Assembly: GCA_025084515.1 (NCBI GenBank)
Contig: JAJAGP010000562.1
Span: forward strand, 1 to 64,000
Reading direction: 5' to 3'
Source of the DNA: Ancistrus triradiatus
Lineage: Eukaryota; Chordata; Actinopteri; Siluriformes; Loricariidae
DNA: 64,000 nt
Part shown: positions 54,036-64,000 of the stretch, piece after piece
How positions within the stretch are numbered: position 1 is the stretch's first letter
Layout of the letters: each line of letters begins with the position of its first letter
Notes under the pieces: model-generated
What the model saw: only the letters and a program-made list of their open reading frames with translations
Told to the model about the DNA's origin: nothing
Database searches by the model: none
Translations under genes and position numbers: made by a program

Positions 54036-55045
54036 TAGGTGTGGGCAAGAGAGAGCGGGGGGAGACCAAGTTTTCTAAAGCTGGCATCTATCCTATCAGA
54101 CCAGAACAGCCTCCTTCCTGCTGTGTTAAAACTTAGCTTCTTTCCTCATTTTTTTTCTCCACATACAGATGAATACTAAAAATCCCATTAGAAATTTCCA
54201 GCAGCATGTTGAAAAACACCTCTATTGACTCACATGGATTAAAAGTTATGTTTATGCTCCTGTCATGCTCATTTCCACCCGGTTTGTGCCAGAAATTACA
54301 CTGTGATTTCTAGTGTAATGAGGTCTTTTCTGCCCAAGTCCCCAGTGAGGCTTTTAAAAGGAGCCTTCTGTAGTTAGCACGGTTAAATCCCTCAAGCATG
54401 TGTTGTGAAAGAGTAAGGGGATTCATACAGCGATCATGCTGTCATATTAATGGGTTTACGCAGGTCATGACTGTTTCAACCACACTTCAATCACTTCAAA
54501 ACATACTAATCGCACAATCTTGCCACATGAACCATGATTAGTGTTTGAAGCCAAATGTTCCTGAAATATTTCTGGCTCTTTAAATCTGTAAATAATTTTA
54601 ATCTGAAAGTAACATTGGGAATTAATGAAACAAATAAATAAATGAAAATGAGGTGTAGATGTAAGTCTGTGCATGGTGCTGTCACCGCTCCCAGTGTGCT
54701 GTGCTGGTTCTTCAGTAGAAGACCAAGAGCATAGCATTTCAAGCCAGCACAACATCACTGCCCCAGACCTGCAAGGGCAGCAAGGAGATAATAGTACAAG
54801 CTGGTTTGTTACGTTTTGGAGGGTATGCTACCCAGAGTGCTCTGGGACTAATCAGCCCAAATGATTAACACCTGCCTGGTAAAGCATTTAAGGCTGAACA
54901 ATACCGCTATCTTTGTGTGTGTTTTGAAAGAGAAAAAACGTAAAAGAGGAAAAGTGAGAAGACAAATTAGATAAGTTGGAGCCTGCTGAAGACAAAGCTT
55001 TGTGCTCGGAAAACAGAACAGAAAAGAACAGAAAGATTTTAAATA

Positions 55046-56289
55046 CATTGGTGCTTAAAAGTTTATGAACCTTTTACAATTTTCTACATTTCTGAATAAA
55101 TATGACATAAAACATAAAATTTTCACACAAGTCCTAAAAGTAGATAAAGAGAACCCAGTTAAACAAATGAGATGAAAATATTATACTTGGTCATTTATTT
55201 ATTGAGGAAAATTATCCAATATTACTTTTTAGTAAGTGGCAAAAGTATGTGAAACTCTAGGATTAGCAGTTAATTTGAAGGTGAAATGAGAGTCAGGTGT
55301 TTTCAATCAATGGGATGACAATCAGGTGTGAGTGGGCACCCTGTTTTATTTAAAGAGCAGGGATCTATCATAGTCTGCTCTTCACAACACATGTTTGTGG
55401 AAGTGTATCATGACACGAACATTTCTGATTTCCCGAAGATTTCCGAAGACCTCAGAAAAAAAGAGTTGTTGATGCTCATCAGGCTGGAAAGGGTTTAAAA
55501 AAACCATCTCGAAAGAGTTTGGACTCCACCAATCCACAGTCATACAGTGTGTGTACAAATGGAGGAAATTCAAGACCATTGTTACCCTCCCCAGGAGTGT
55601 AACAGTTGGTGAGGTCACAAAGAACCCCAGGGTAACTTCTGAGCAACTGAAGGCCTCTCTCACATTGGCTAATGTTCACGAATCCACCATCAGAAGAACA
55701 CTGAACAACAATGGTGTGCATGGCAGGGTTGCAAGGAGAAAGCCACTGCTCTCCAAAAAGAACATTGCAGTTTGCAAAAGATCACGTGGACAAGCCAGAA
55801 GGCTATTGGAAGAAAGTTTTGTCAAGGGATGAGACAAGTTTATGGTTTGGAATGCCCAAGTCAAAGACCTGACCTTAATCCAATCGAAATGTTGTGGAAG
55901 GACCTGAAGCGAGCAGCTAATGTGAGGAAACCCACCAACATCCCAGAGCTGAAGCTGTTCTGTACGGAGGAATGGGCTAAAATTCCTCCAAGCCGGTGTG
56001 CAGGACTGATCAACAGTTACAGGAAACATTTAGTTGCAGGTATTGCTGCACAGGGGGGTCACACCAGATACTGAAAGCAAAGGTTCACATACTTTTGCCA
56101 CTCACTAATATGTAATATTGGATCATTTTCCTCAAATAAATGAGCAAGTATAATATTTTTGTCTCATTTGTTTAACTGGGTTCTCTTTATCTACTTTCTG
56201 GACTTGTGTGAAAATCTGATGATGTTTTAGGTCATATTTATGCAGAAATATAGAAAATTCTAAAGGGTTCACAAACTTAAGCATCACTG
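55046..56289 (+). mobile_element. Tc1-B internal-deletion derivative with both ends
   Basis: Left end CATTGGTGCTTAAAAGTTTA after TA and right end AACTTAAGCATCACTG before TA. Inner repeats are GTAAGTGGCAAAAGTATGTG at 55232-55251 and TTCACATACTTTTGCCACTC at 56084-56103. At 1244 bp the central coding region is deleted. The four repeat blocks of an IR/DR terminus are all kept. Confidence 0.92.
55410..56074 (+). pseudogene. Tc1-B transposase with central deletion
   Basis: ATG at 55410 is followed at once by a small duplication (GATTTCCCGAAGATTTCCGA) that disrupts the start of the HTH. The remaining HTH (YKWRKFKTIVTLPRSV) and linker (ASLTLANVHESTIRRTLNNN) are readable. After the KDHVDKPEGYWK-type region, a deletion joins GGGATGAGACAAG to TTTATGGTTTGGAATGCCC, removing everything from the first to the second catalytic D. 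The tail is open: SQRPDLNPIEMLWKDLKRAA with the catalytic E, then NIPELKLFCTEEWAKIPPSR to QGGHTRY and a stop. Confidence 0.92.
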
Positions 56290-56559
56290 TACTGTATAAT
56301 TTTTTTGAAGAAACTAAGAACTGAGAAAGCAAAGAAAACTATGGATAAGTAACCACAAATAGCTGGGAAAAGTGAAGAAATCGGAGTTAATTGAAGAGAC
56401 ATCTCGAATACAGAAAGAGAAAGAGAGCTGAAATTGAAAACAAAACCAAGGAAAGTGATAACCGAGCAGAGATGATAAGTTGGAAGCATTTAAGATGTAT
56501 ACAAAGTTTGTTTGTTTATTTTAGTTTTATTTAACATCACTTTTGGCATCAATGGCTAT
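56290..56559. other. Spacer, nothing recognised
   Basis: Purine-rich AT sequence with AGAAAGAGAAAGAGAG near 56411-56427. Confidence 0.4.
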
Positions 56560-56825
56560 TTACGACAGACATAAGATTACATCAATACCTAAGGTGACTT
56601 TGAAACTTTTCACACATACTCATATCATAAAAGTTTAGCATAATCATATAATCTAATCCACAGTTTTTGGACTGTGGGAGGACACCAAAACAAAAGTAAA
56701 CCCACACAGACACACAGGGATAACATGCAAAACCCACACAAATGGAGTCCAAGGTTGGGATGGAACCAAGGATGCTGGAGCAGTGAGGCAACCATGCTAA
56801 ACGATGCACAACTGTGCTGCCCCTG
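56560..56825. repeat. Ancient teleost interspersed repeat
   Basis: TTTTTGGACTGTGGGAGGAC, AACCCACACAGACACACAGG, GATAACATGCAAAACCCAC, GGGATGGAACCAAGGATG and GTGAGGCAACCATGCTAAAC, the same order as at 46255-46640, without the CA tract. Confidence 0.65.
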
Positions 56826-57593
56826 ACATAGGAATAGAAGATAATAGATTATAATTTCAGTTTAGGAGAACTTGCAATCTCAACCAAAGTTAGTCATTTC
56901 CCACACTCTCCATTTAGGTCAGAGGAATGCGATTTTCACTATTCCACTGTATCCAGTCCCTTTGTTCTTTTCTTCCCTCTTTCACTTTACTTTTACATAG
57001 GAGCGCTCGGTCTCACAGTCATTTATGCCAGTAGAACTGCGGTAGAGCACTCACTCCATGCAGAAGACATCTCCAGACTGAATCCCACTCTGGGTGAACC
57101 AGGCAAACAGTAAAATACCGGTTTATCTTGAATACAACAGGAAATATTTTGCATTGTCACATACAAGACAGTTTCTCATTCCATAAATGTCATTGTGTGA
57201 GAGAGAATCAGGAAACAGAGAGAGACGTTGGGCAAGGAGATGATGAACAAATCAATGAACAGCTCTACAGTAAAACAATCCCATCTTAAAAAGTGGTGAA
57301 AAAAATGAAATTAATATGTGGTTATCAACGTTGATATTAAATAAATCAATGTATGGGAATCACTGCAGTGTTTTGGCTATTTAGTCACTACTGGTACTCT
57401 ACAATATCCCATACGGAATAGTATAATATGATATACTGACAACAGCCAGATCACATAACGTGCAGAACGCATTGTGGATGTTAAGCGATGCATACCTGTA
57501 TATTAAGATATTATAAGGGAGGTCTTTCCTCTTAGGACTTCCCAGGTTCTGCAAGTGAGCCTTCCACTACATTGCCACTACACTACATTTATA
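56826..57593. other. Stretch with no recognised gene
   Basis: Apart from the tRNA-like segment at 57030-57112, nothing recognised. Confidence 0.4.
57030..57112 (+). repeat. Decayed tRNA-like sequence
   Basis: TAGAACTGCGGTAGAGCAC resembles a tRNA D-arm/A box (TAGCTCAGCGGTAGAGCAC) and AGACTGAATCCCACTCTG resembles a T-arm/B box. The stems cannot be completed. It may be an old tRNA pseudogene or SINE head. Confidence 0.3.
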
Positions 57594-57955
57594 CAGGCGC
57601 TCCCCGTATTACAATGGTTCAATAAACAATATGTCACTTTACCATGGAAATCCGATAATACACATTCAGCAGAAATCGCATACTGAATTTTGAATTTCGA
57701 CTGTTCCCCCAAGCAAGTGATATGCAGCACAACACTCTCCTGCATGTGTTAGGCAATAAAGCAACAGCCACCTTACTCTGTTGAACAGCAGCGCCATTGG
57801 ACTAACCATTTTTTCTCTTTCAATACATTATTCAATAAATTACATGTCACATTCAACACATCATCATAAAATAAGCTTTGTGTTAATGATTTTGCCCAAC
57901 TCTAGGTTAATGGAAGTGTTTCAAGCATGGTTAAAATAGGTTAGGCTATGATATA

Positions 57956-59342
57956 CAGTGGGGCCAAAAAGTATTTAGTCAGCTACTGATTGTGCTCCTA
58001 CTTAGAAAGATGAGAGAGGTCTGTAATTTTCATCATTTCTTCAACTATGAGAGAAAAAATGAGGAAAAATATCCAGGAAATCACACTGTAGGATTTTTAA
58101 AGAATTTAATTGTAAATCATGATGGAAAATAAGTATTTGGTCACCCACAAACAAGCAGGATTTTTTGCTCTCACAGACCTGTAACTTCTTCTTTAAGAAG
58201 CTCTTCTGTCCTCCACACGTTACCTGTATTAATGGCAGCTGTTTGACCTCCTTATCTGTATAAAAGACACCTGTCCACAGCCTCAAACAGTCAGACTCCA
58301 AACTCAACCATGGCCAAGACCAAAGAGCTGTCGAAGGACACCAGGAAGAAAACTGTAGACCTGCACCAGGCTGGGAAGAGTGAATCTACAATAGGTGTGA
58401 ATAAATCAACTGTGGGGGCAATTGTAAGAAAATGGAAGACATACAAGACCCATTGATCACCACACTATGCTGAGAGGGACTCAGACCCTGCAGTGCCAGG
58501 CGTGTATCCCTTTCTTAAGCCAGTACATGTCCTGGCCCGTCTGAGGTTTGCCAGAAAGCATATGGATGATTGGGAGAATATCATGTGGTATAATATCAGA
58601 ACATTTTGGTAAAAACTCAACTCGTCGTGTTTGGAGGAGGAAGAATGCTGAGTTGCATCCCAAGAACACCATACCTACTGTGAAGCATGGGGGTGGAAAC
58701 ATCATGCTTTGCAGCTGTTTTTCTGCAAAGGGGACAGGACGACTAATCCGTGTTAAGGGAAGAATGAACGGGGCCATGTATCGTGTGATTTTAAGCCAAA
58801 ACCTCCTTCCATCAGTGAGAGCATTGAAGATGGAACGTGGCTGGGTCTTCCAGCATGACAATGATCCCAAACACACCGCTCAGGCAACAAAGGAGTGGCT
58901 CCGAAAAATGCATTTCAAGTCCTTGGAGTGGCCTAGCCAGTCTCCAGACCTCAACCCCATAGAAAATTTGTGAAGGGATTTGAAAGTCTGTGTTGCCCCA
59001 AAACATCACTGCTCTAGAGGAGATCTGCATGGAGGAATGGGCCAAAATACCAGCTACAGTGTGTGCCAACCTGATGAAGACGTTTGACCTGTCATTGCCA
59101 AGAAAGGTTTTGTTACAAAGTACTGAGTTGAACTTTTGTTATTGACCAAATACTTATTTTCCACCATAATGTACAATTATATTCTTTAAAAATCCTACAT
59201 TGTGATTTCCTGGATTTTTTCTTCTCATTTTGTCTCTCATAGTTGAAGTGTACCTATGATGAAAATTACAGACCTCTCTCATTTTTCTAGGTAGGAGAAC
59301 TTGCACAATCAGTGGCTGACTAAATACTTTTTTGCCCCACTG
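57956..59342 (+). mobile_element. Tc1-A transposon nested in Tigger-like element
   Basis: CAGTGGGGCCAAAAAGTATT after TA (57954-57955) and TTTTTTGCCCCACTG before TA (59343-59344). At 1387 bp it has both termini and inner repeats; part of the N-terminal coding region is deleted near 58440-58460. Confidence 0.92.
58310..59126 (+). pseudogene. Tc1-A transposase with N-terminal deletion
   Basis: ATG at 58310 (MAKTKELSKDTRKKTVDLHQ), family stop at 59124-59126. The HTH lacks the GKQ-turn codons (CTACAATAGGTGTGAATAAA). After RKWKTYKTH a deletion removes the second DNA-binding subdomain. The first catalytic region is ruined: TGGTATAATATCAGAACATT stands where TGGTCAGATGAAACC is expected. The second is intact (RGWVFQHDNDPKHTAQATKE), and the third reads WPSQSPDLNPIENL, followed by TGG-to-TGA (tryptophan to stop). 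Confidence 0.92.
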
Positions 59343-59436
59343 TATGCAGCATATGTTATACTCCTCGGTTTGCGATACATTCAACTTAAGACAGATTTAT
59401 TGAAACGTATCCCCATCATAAATCAGGAAGCACCTG

Positions 59437-61588
59437 TACAACCCTCTACTGACTGAACATTTAAAGGTGTTTTGACTTTGGGGAACTAATATTTCCTTTA
59501 GTTAAGAAATAAATATTCAAAGCCTCTGACTTTGTGCTCTTTTGAGTCTTGCTGGGGAGATTTTCCCCCCGTCAGCCCCGAGGCCTGTGCCACTCAGTGA
59601 GCTCTGCAGGTGAGAGCCAGCTCTATGGCAACGGCGCATTAGGATTCAGCCAGTGTTCTGCATGCCACAGTACGAGTCGCAGGTTTCTCAGGGAATCTCC
59701 TCCAGGCTGTGCTTCCAAGGTGAGTGTGTTCACTCCTCGGGAGTTGGGAGTCAGAGATAGCAGCAATGAGCTATTAAAATATGGGCAGGAATTTGTGTTA
59801 TCGGCCTGACGGGCAGTAGCGAAGGCGGCTTTGTGTTATTAGCGAGATAAAATGCAGCACAGGCGTGCAGAGGAGCAGGGAGGAAGCAGGAGGAGGTGAA
59901 ATAGAACAGGGAGGGAGGGGGCTGGAAGCTGAGATTTATAGAATGAGCAAAGCTTAAGGTTATTAAATCTGAAGATTACCAGAGTGTGAAATTGTTGAAG
60001 TTTTTGTTAGGCTAAGTTGAGGGGTTTAGGTGAGTATTAAACAGAAGGAATTACAAATCAGTGATACATTATTCAGAATTATTCTCCCTTCTGTTCTGCT
60101 GCTCTTGTCTCTTGTCTTTTGCCTGTTCTTGTAATCTGTGAATAATCAGAAGATCAAACATCTCAATGCTAATACTGTCACTTCTGCCAAGGCCTCAACA
60201 GTGCACAGAGATCACAAATTTGTTTCAACTTTATTTATATCACATTTGTATACGAAATGCTCTCAAAGCTGCTTTATAGGGAGTTAAGACCAAACCCTTA
60301 ATAAGCCAGCTTATAGTGATAATGCCCATAGAAAAATCACAAACAAGATTTCCTAAATGGCTCTGTAGTTTCAAAAGATAACAGTGAGATCAAATGGACT
60401 TCAATTTAGTCTCCTGTCTCTCAGGTTTTTCTCCCAAGCAAAAAAGACTCCACTAATCTCAAATGATTCCCCCTCCTCCCAGGTTTTATTAGAGATCTCA
60501 TTAAAGACTCGCATTGTGCTCATTACTGCCAACATCATGATTCTCATGTCTGTCTGCTGATGAGAATAAAACTGAGCTCACAAAAAGAACTCAGTCATCA
60601 CACTAACCATGCGTATCTTTGCAAACTGTTTCCTTGCTTTAATGCGAAGTACTTTTATAATAACTATAATTTGCCAAATAATTGCCATGCTAGCCCATTA
60701 TTTTATTGTTCTGCATAGTACATTCACTCACAAAAATGGGCCAAACCTAAAAGTGCAAAATTTTAAGCTTTAAATGGTCCTAACAGGAAATCATTGGGTC
60801 AGAATATAAGGAAGAACTAAATGAATGCACCCCTGAGACCTGGACAAGTATTTGTTCATCACTGCTCATTGCTGCATTGAACTGTTCTGAACTGAACACA
60901 GGAATATTCACTTAAAAGTCTTCTTATAAACAAAGCTAAATTCGTGGAAAGATCTTCTGCACACCTTGGTTGTATTTGATATGAAGCACAAACTAACATA
61001 TCCGGGGAGTTCACAATCTTCCAAGGTATCTTCTGTCTTGTGTTTTTTCTTAAAAGATTAGCCAACAGTTGGCAATCTGATGCAGGCCAGCACAAGCCTG
61101 AAAACAAGCTCTTAAATACAGAACCAGGAGCAACAGACGTCTATGGTATTCCAAAAATGGGACACACCAAATTTCACGTGCTGGATTTACCTACTTAAAG
61201 CACTACTGCAGCAGTCAAAACACAGTAGGCTTCAGACAAGGACGCTGTTATTGACACAATGGTCGCTAGATGACGGCAATTAGCTTGGTTACATGATCAG
61301 CATGCATTCATCCTACGTTTCATCAGGTCATCTCCATATTCCACAGTCCGTATAACCTGACTGAAACCTACACTGACTTTGGCTGTTGTATTAACAAAAA
61401 AATAATGATTGTCAAGTTAAAGATTAGATATAATGTTAAAAATTATATCTGGGGCTATATTCAAAACATTCAGGGTTCGAGCCATGGTAAAATCACCTCA
61501 CGGTGCCCCTGCCTTGTTACGGCTTGCTATTTTTTGTGTGGAAAGTGATCAGGGTGAGAAGTTTGACGTTCTGAATGTTTTAGTTTTT
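59437..61588. other. Stretch with no recognised gene
   Basis: About 2.1 kb, mostly repeat-free. The G+C-richer segment 59560-59890 includes TATGGCAACGGCG (half RFX-like) and could be conserved. AACTTTATTTATATCACATT with GAAATGCTCTCAAAGCTGC near 60228-60272 resembles a common fish repeat word. No exon was confirmed. Confidence 0.4.
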
Positions 61589-61593
61589 GTAAT

Positions 61594-61788
61594 GAGACTG
61601 TTGTAGCCTAGCGGTTAAGGTACTGGACTCTGGACCAGAAGGTCCAGGGTTCAAATCCCACCTCTGCCAAGCTGCCACTGTTGGGTCCTTGGGCAAGACC
61701 CTTAACTCACAACTGCTTGGATTGTAAGACTGTACCAATTGTAAGTCGCTCTGGATAAGGGCGTCTGCTAAATGCTGTAAATGTAAAT
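61594..61788 (+). mobile_element. tRNA-derived SINE, full length
   Basis: GAGACTGTTGTAGCCTAGCGG head (A-box-like), GGTTCAAATCC B box, CAAGCTGCCACTGTTGGGTC, CTCTGGATAAGGGCGTCTGC and a TGTAAATGTAAATG tail. GTAAT at 61589-61593 and 61789-61793 may be a target duplication, though the tail itself is similar. Confidence 0.92.
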
Positions 61789-61792
61789 GTAA

Positions 61793-62194
61793 TAAAACAT
61801 GTGAAGAGTGACATTTGTATGCTGTAAAGTTCGTCTTGTTCATTATACAAAATAAATCACTGGTATTCATTTATTACTCCAAATACAAGTTTACATTCAG
61901 TTAAAAACCAGACCGACTCAGTTGGTCTACAGTACAATTTTAAAGACAATTTCTCCTCTGTTTATCCAGGTCAAGGTCGGGACAGATCCAGAGCCTATCA
62001 CAGTGTTCCATCCATTACAGCGTCCACCTGGGGTTGCTGTTGCAGTCCTGTTCTCCCTCATGCCCAGTTGTTAAAACTGAAAAATTTCTAAAACTGCATG
62101 TTATCAACTACAGTACAACAAAATACTCAAAAATCTTACATTTACTTAGTTTCTGGCTTTTTTGACTAGATAAATTTGTTTAATTTATCATCTA
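61793..62194. other. Possible old repeat at 61950-62060
   Basis: TTTATCCAGGTCAAGGTCGG followed by AGATCCAGAGCCTATCAC resembles the opening of the ancient repeat at 46255. Otherwise nothing recognised. Confidence 0.35.
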
Positions 62195-62400
62195 CGCCAC
62201 CCAAGGAGGTTGGGTCCATTTTTGAGTCTTGGTCCTCCAAAGGTTTCTTCCTAATAAACTTAGGGAGTTTTTCCTCCACTGTCACCCTAGGCTTGCTCAA
62301 TTTGGGTCTTGGATATTAGAAGATAATCTAAAATTGTAAAGCTGCTTTGAAACAATGCTCCATTGGAAAAAGTGCTATATGAATAAATCTGACTTGTATA
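62195..62400 (+). repeat. Interspersed repeat with AATAAATCTGACTTG tail
   Basis: GGTCCTCCAAAGGTTTCTTC, GGGAGTTTTTCCTCCACTG, GGCTTGCTCAATTTGGG, GTAAAGCTGCTTTGAAACAA, AAGTGCTATATGAATAAATC. I recall this block order as very common in fish genomes, but not its family name. It is likely the 3' part of a retroelement or DNA element. Confidence 0.6.
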
Positions 62401-63360
62401 TATAACCCAACTCTAGTGCTCAGGATAAACCTACGATTTAAAAAAGCTTTAGCTGCAATGAAAAGGTAAACAAGTGTTACTCCAGAGTTTTGTAGAACAT
62501 TCTTAGCGATAGTCACATCAAACAGAGTAAAAACAGTATGTATTTCTATACTGATTCACCTCCAGTGCTTGAGTGTGTACAGCCTGAATCAATTCAAAAT
62601 CAACTGTTATCATGGATGTGATAAGCCTTTGGAGCAAACAGCAGGTGATGTACCGATTGCTTCTGTTTGAGAGCCACCGACGGACATCCTGGGTGTGCTT
62701 TAGGAATACAAGATTCTGCTCAGGTCACACCAGCTCCTGTTTGTGAGTTTTTTATTCAAGCAAGAACTCCAGATAGACCACCAGCTGTGATCTGAGACAA
62801 GTGTTGCTATACTCAAGATTGTGTGTGTGTGGGCATGCGAGTGTGAGTGTGTGTGGACAGGGGAATGCAGCCGGAATTTGTTTACATGAAAAACTGCTCT
62901 CAGGCTGTCATCTCAAAATCCACTTGATAATTTTTGCCGCCTTAGTGAAGAGAAAATTCATTAACCTTACAGACATCCAGCCATTTGTTGAAATGTGCAT
63001 GTTTAATGTGGCTTAAAAGAGCTTTTTAAAGCCGTAAACAAAGGCTAATTGGCTGCACTGTAAGCAGACTGTCACATCATACACACCAGCTCTCTCCTGA
63101 AAACTTGTTCTTGTCCACATAATTGATCATCTACACTATACACCTCTGTACATAAACACACACACGAAGAGGTCATTGAGGACCACTTAGAGCTCATTCA
63201 ACAGATACAACTGCACTTGATGGTCTAAATGTGCCATTCAAACAGCTGTTGGTGGAAATCACAGCAATTCTGACCCGGTGTGCCATCTTTTCTTGGTCTC
63301 ACCAAGGAAAAACATCTCAGCAATTCATAACGCTGAGATAATATCACATGTAGATGAGCT
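62401..63360. other. Stretch with no recognised gene
   Basis: A (GT)n-rich stretch at 62821-62852. No exon, RNA gene or transposon recognised; probably single-copy. Confidence 0.4.
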
Positions 63361-63680
63361 GAAGGTCAGATTTAAGGCAACGTATTTTGCAATGCTGCAG
63401 TGCATTCCACCATTTATGAGATGGGGCGAAAAAACAGGTCAAAAAAGGGAGTGATTAGCAGTGTTCTAATTACACTAATGGCTTCATTAGGGGCATTAAT
63501 TTAGCCCTCATCAGTCTTTTACCAATGATTAATATAAAACTGAGGAGTACGCTGTTCTCATAAAACAGTATTTATCTACAGAGCCTCATTTTACAGCAGC
63601 ATATTTGCCTTTATGAGAGCTTCTTGTTGCTTAAGGACTACTTCTAGCTTGTAACAGGGGAATAGTTCAGATAACGTCGT
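63361..63680. promoter_or_regulatory. Candidate conserved non-coding element
   Basis: A repeat-free, complex sequence with clustered homeodomain-like words: CTAATTACACTAATGG, GGGCATTAATTTAG, ACCAATGATTAATAT. Candidate only, based on the look of the sequence; no alignment could be made. Confidence 0.25.
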
Positions 63681-63854
63681 TAAACCCCATTATCCGAACC
63701 CAAACCCGCTTTCACAAATGGAGAACCAAAAATGTAACATCAGAATATTGTGCAGCAAAATAAATCAAACATCTAATTTCATGCAGTGGCTAATTATGTT
63801 AAGGTATAGTGCTTGATAAAAACTCACATAGACATTTATTTAAACCATGTGTCT

Positions 63855-63935
63855 GTGTTGGCGGCTGGGCCCCGGCTCTTCCGCGACCCTGACTACGATA
63901 AGCGGATAAAACAATGAATGAATGAATGAAGGATT
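63855..63935 (-). repeat. Ancient interspersed repeat, terminal part
   Basis: TTCCGCGACCCTGACTACGA and TAAGCGGATAAAACAATGAA, then (TGAA)n. On the minus strand this is the opening block (TTATCCGCTTATCGTAGTCA, GGGTCGCGG) of the family at 46255. Confidence 0.6.
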
Positions 63936-64000
63936 TACTTACAGTACAAAAGTTGCTAGGTAGTAACTCCACTGAAACAGGTTAAAATTACAAGATGAAC

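Larger units (their letters stand above)
52764..55045. other. Stretch with no recognised gene
   Basis: About 2.3 kb with ATCAATCAATCA and CCATCCATCC runs at 52828-52862, the GA microsatellite and an X-box-like motif (listed separately), and an A run near 53967-53978. 53100-53420 is repeat-free and could be conserved. No exon was confirmed. Confidence 0.4.
57594..59436 (+). mobile_element. Tigger/mariner-like element interrupted by Tc1-A
   Basis: Left end CAGGCGCTCCCCGTATTACA after TA; right end on the minus strand CAGGTGCTTCCTGATTTATG, also beside TA (59437-59438). The interior matches the element at 2440-2717. Without the Tc1-A insert it would be about 456 bp and non-coding. Ends and interior resemble a widespread vertebrate family with CGACTTACGAT motifs (recalled). 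Confidence 0.82.

Noticed and set aside
1..64000. Endogenous retrovirus, LINE reverse transcriptase or other viral genes
   Set aside because: No YXDD-type reverse transcriptase, integrase, gag/env-like frame or long terminal repeat was recognised.

Overview
The window is a piece of vertebrate nuclear genome, almost certainly from a ray-finned fish and probably an otophysan (catfish, characin or knifefish type). Three things point there. It is dense in Tc1/mariner DNA transposons of families I recognise from teleosts. It carries repeated copies of a tRNA-derived SINE whose 3' region (CTCTGGATAAGGGCGTCTGC) is common in teleosts. It has long AT-rich non-coding stretches with CA, GA, ATT and GGAT microsatellites. 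I found no bacterial gene organisation, no CRISPR array and no host exon that I can defend. Long open frames here are transposase remnants, their antisense shadows, or chance frames. The species group is an inference.

I use working letters for the Tc1-type families. Tc1-A (ends CAGTGGGGCAAAAAAGTATT) occurs at 1-490, a sliver at 3165, then 11044, 16353, 31433, 38763, 49140 and 57956. Tc1-B (ends CAGTGGTGCTTGAAAGTTTG) occurs at 5600, 20045, 21907, 26948, 27950, 34567, 44876, 51050 and 55046. Tc1-C (ends CAGTANTGTGCTAAAGTCTT) occurs at 3221 and 29635. Tc1-D (ends CAACCCCAAATCAG) occurs at 36560, 37754, 42422 and 47574. Tc1-E, F and G are represented by fragments at 3975 and 9405 (E), 9690 (F), 1551 and 41285 (G). 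Every transposase seen is broken by frameshift, stop, internal deletion or loss of a DDE residue. Other DNA transposons are a hAT-type element with an 8-bp target duplication (7924-8459), a pogo-type element with only a DNA-binding fragment (23905-24390), mariner/Tigger-like elements (2440, 23275, 57594), a long inverted-repeat MITE (51811-52763), and unnamed MITEs at 12446, 13646, 17489 and 19166.

Layout: 0-12 kb holds scattered fragments of many families plus the hAT/SINE pair; 16-22 kb has Tc1-A, two copies of an unnamed MITE and Tc1-B; 23-30 kb has mariner, pogo, SINE and two Tc1-B copies; 31-39 kb has Tc1-A, Tc1-B and a nested Tc1-D; 41-52 kb has Tc1-G carrying a composite tRNA/SINE insertion, then Tc1-D, B and A; 55-59.5 kb has Tc1-B and a Tc1-A nested in a Tigger-like element. 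The quieter intervals (about 22.2-23.3, 24.4-26.9, 30.2-31.4, 39.6-41.3, 42.6-44.9, 52.8-55.0 and 59.4-63.8 kb) look like single-copy intergenic or intronic DNA, and a few may hold conserved regulatory sequence.

There is no operon or pathway to describe. What can be read is a history of insertions: nested elements, target-site duplications, internal-deletion derivatives, inversions inside elements and element-element chimeras. I did not find a convincing new multi-gene system. The most unusual item is a tRNA-Ala-like sequence joined head-to-SINE inside a dead Tc1-G transposase (41908-42195). Next are a 57-bp inverted duplication 3.3 kb apart (11971/15271) and a hairpin-type MITE with a SINE near its apex.
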